Assembly (NCBI GenBank): GCA_002454815.1
Contig: DKJL01000002.1
Coordinates: 1-32,739 of the forward strand
DNA length: 32,739 nucleotides
Reading direction: 5' to 3'
Source: Flavobacteriales bacterium UBA6693
GTDB taxonomy: Bacteria > Bacteroidota > Bacteroidia > Flavobacteriales > Weeksellaceae
Numbering within the stretch: the first letter of the stretch is position 1; every line of letters starts with the position of its first letter. Under the pieces are notes generated by a model. The model searched no databases. It saw only the letters and a program-made list of their open reading frames with translations, and had not been told where the DNA came from. Positions 31,290 to 32,739 of the stretch are shown piece by piece. Both the position numbers and the translations under genes were made by a program.

Positions 31290-32450
31290 ATGAAAACACC
31301 ACAAACCAATTACGATTATATCATCTCCGGTGCCGGCTGCGCGGGCTTGAGTCTTCTCTACAGAATTTTAAAAGAGCCAAGCTTAAACGGGAAAAAGATT
31401 CTCGTTCTGGACTCCGAGAAAAAAGATAAAAATGATCGCACCTGGTGTTTCTGGGAAAAAGAAAATGGTATTTTTCAAGCGATCGTAAAACACGAGTGGA
31501 GAACGCTGGAATTTAAAACAGAGAAATTCACGCGCCAATTTGAGTTAAAGCACTATCGATACAAAATGATTGAGGGAATTGATTTTTATCGTTTCGTCCT
31601 CGATTACGCCAGCGAATTCCAAAACGTGATCTTCCGCACGGAAAAAATTGTAAAAATTTCCTCTTCTGAAAGTGCTGCAACTGTGGAAACCGAAGAAAAC
31701 AGATATACTTCGAGATATGTTTTTAATTCGACCCCGTTGTTCCATCCAGACATTACGACGAAAAATTCGCTTCTGCAGCATTTCACCGGTTGGGTTATCG
31801 AAACACCGACAGCGGTATTTGATCCGACGATTGGCACCCTGATGGATTTTTCTGTGCACCAGAATAACGGTACTACTTTTATGTATGTTTTGCCGATAAG
31901 TCCCACTGAGGCGTTGGTGGAATATACACTTTTCAGCAAATCAGTTTTATCGAAAGAGAAATACGAGTCTGCGTTGAAAAAATATATCGACGAGCAACTT
32001 AAGATCAAACAATATAAAATAAAGCATACGGAATACGGCGTGATTCCAATGTCACTAGCGAGGTTTCACAGAAATCCAATCAGCAATGCGAGCGTCCTCA
32101 ATATTGGAACCGCGGGCGGTTTTACTAAAGCAAGCAGCGGCTACACTTTCCAGTTTATTCAGAAAAATACGGGACAAATTGTTTCACTTTTGAAACTGAA
32201 TAAACATCCACACATTACCAAAAGCGTAAAAGATAAGAGATTCGAATGGTATGACAGAACTTTAATAGACGTTATTTTGTCGGAGCGCCTGGAAGGAAAA
32301 GAAATATTTGCAAAAATGTTTAAGAAAGTCGATCCTGAAAAAATTCTGCAGTTTTTAGCCAACGAAAGCAAGGTGGCAGATGATCTTGTGGTTATGAGCA
32401 AGCTTCCGGTGATTCCGTTTTTTATTGCTGGAATGAAGCAACTTCTCTGA
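31290..32450 (+). CDS. crtY: Lycopene beta-cyclase (CrtY type)
   Basis: A 386-residue FAD-dependent cyclase that closes the ends of lycopene to make beta-carotene. An N-terminal Rossmann motif, YIISGAGCAGLSLLYRIL, is followed by 'ILVLDSEKKDKNDRTWCFWE', the DRTWCFW cyclase signature, and later 'HTEYGVIPMSL' and 'GTAGGFTKASSGYTFQFIQ' near 270-288, the conserved C-terminal FAD region. Yellow-pigmented Flavobacteriia use it on the way to zeaxanthin. No other carotenoid gene is in the window, so crtB/crtI/crtZ must be elsewhere or just beyond the right edge. A TTG at 31278 would add four residues, but it coincides with the predicted transcript start. Confidence 0.93.
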   Translation: MKTPQTNYDYIISGAGCAGLSLLYRILKEPSLNGKKILVLDSEKKDKNDRTWCFWEKENGIFQAIVKHEWRTLEFKTEKFTRQFELKHYRYKMIEGIDFYRFVLDYASEFQNVIFRTEKIVKISSSESAATVETEENRYTSRYVFNSTPLFHPDITTKNSLLQHFTGWVIETPTAVFDPTIGTLMDFSVHQNNGTTFMYVLPISPTEALVEYTLFSKSVLSKEKYESALKKYIDEQLKIKQYKIKHTEYGVIPMSLARFHRNPISNASVLNIGTAGGFTKASSGYTFQFIQKNTGQIVSLLKLNKHPHITKSVKDKRFEWYDRTLIDVILSERLEGKEIFAKMFKKVDPEKILQFLANESKVADDLVVMSKLPVIPFFIAGMKQLL

Positions 32451-32739
32451 TAATTATTTATGCAATCATATAAAAAAATTGCGCGCCTAAATGCAGTCGT
32501 GACAAAACATCTTGTCGTAGCGCTTAAACAGGGAAAAACTTTATAGAGGAAAGTCTATTAAGGCTAACGATTCTTGTAAATGGTGATATTGGTGGACTTT
32601 GAGCACCCAATTGTTTTTTACTGTTTATTTATTTTATCTTCCGTTTTTGTCTTTCCTCTAGCACGTTCGTACTTGAATCTTGATTTTCGATTCTTAGATC
32701 TTGGATCTGAATTTCAAGCACAAAAAAACCTCATACAAA
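32451..32739. other. Non-coding right end of the window
   Basis: These 289 bases hold no supportable gene. There is a 10-bp inverted repeat TAGAGGAAAG (32544-32553) and CTTTCCTCTA (32651-32660), and from about 32672 a low-complexity run of GATTC/GATCT-like units. No terminator for crtY is evident. Confidence 0.5.

Noticed and set aside
32580..32739. Plus-strand frame open to the right edge (about 53 codons)
   Set aside because: Its latter half translates the GATTC/GATCT low-complexity run and the first half shows no domain; it cannot be supported without more sequence.

Overview
The window reads as a stretch of chromosome from a Bacteroidota bacterium of class Flavobacteriia, most likely a Chryseobacterium-like member of the Weeksellaceae. 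Evidence: twelve promoters fit the Bacteroidota pattern (TAnnTTTG -7 box, often with TTG about 20 nt upstream); the outer-membrane proteins are of Bacteroidota type (lipidated TamA homologue TamL, a cysteine-free LptD, an OMP_b-brl_3 receptor); and a GC-rich intergenic element resembles ones I remember from that family. Genus assignment is inference.

Layout. 1-89 is the tail of a gene that looks like recJ. 92-1243 (-) is a GNAT-fold protein. 1324-3682 (+) is a kefF/kefC-like pair with overlapping ends. 3716-4135 (-) is aroQ. 4289-12608 (+) is a tightly packed tamB-tamL-yihY run. 12754-13709 is an RNA/translation cluster: tRNA-Leu(CAG) on +, and two tRNA-Glu(TTC) flanking rpsT on -. 13768-15063 (-) is a cell-wall amidase, divergent from lptD (15116-17701, +), which is followed by ridA and a small membrane protein. 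18619-20136 (-) is a DegP/HtrA protease. 20386-22959 holds two pentein-fold enzymes (arginine deiminase-like and CtlX) with cutC on the opposite strand between them. 23036-25246 (-) is a TonB-dependent-type receptor. 25593-28322 (+) is a ferritin-like DUF892 protein plus a large HPII-type catalase. 28370-29347 (-) holds a DUF3817 membrane protein and nadD. 29464-31071 (+) is a small orphan Omp85-like protein. After a repeat element, 31290-32450 (+) is lycopene cyclase crtY. The last 289 bases carry no gene I can support.

Themes. The strongest is outer-membrane biogenesis and quality control: TamB/TamL, LptD, the orphan Omp85 protein, DegP and the amidase. A second is stress defence: KefFC-type K+ efflux, DUF892 with catalase, and carotenoid synthesis. 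A third is arginine breakdown: the two pentein enzymes could convert arginine to citrulline and then ornithine without carbamoyl phosphate.

Most of the window is ordinary core genome. I see no phage, insertion sequence, CRISPR array, restriction or toxin-antitoxin system. The observations most worth following are a KefC with a part-altered glutathione site, clustered palindromes and repeats in the two gene-free intervals beside the receptor and the catalase operon, a 17-nt sequence shared by two intergenic sites, and the intergenic element before crtY. I found nothing that amounts to a clearly undescribed system.
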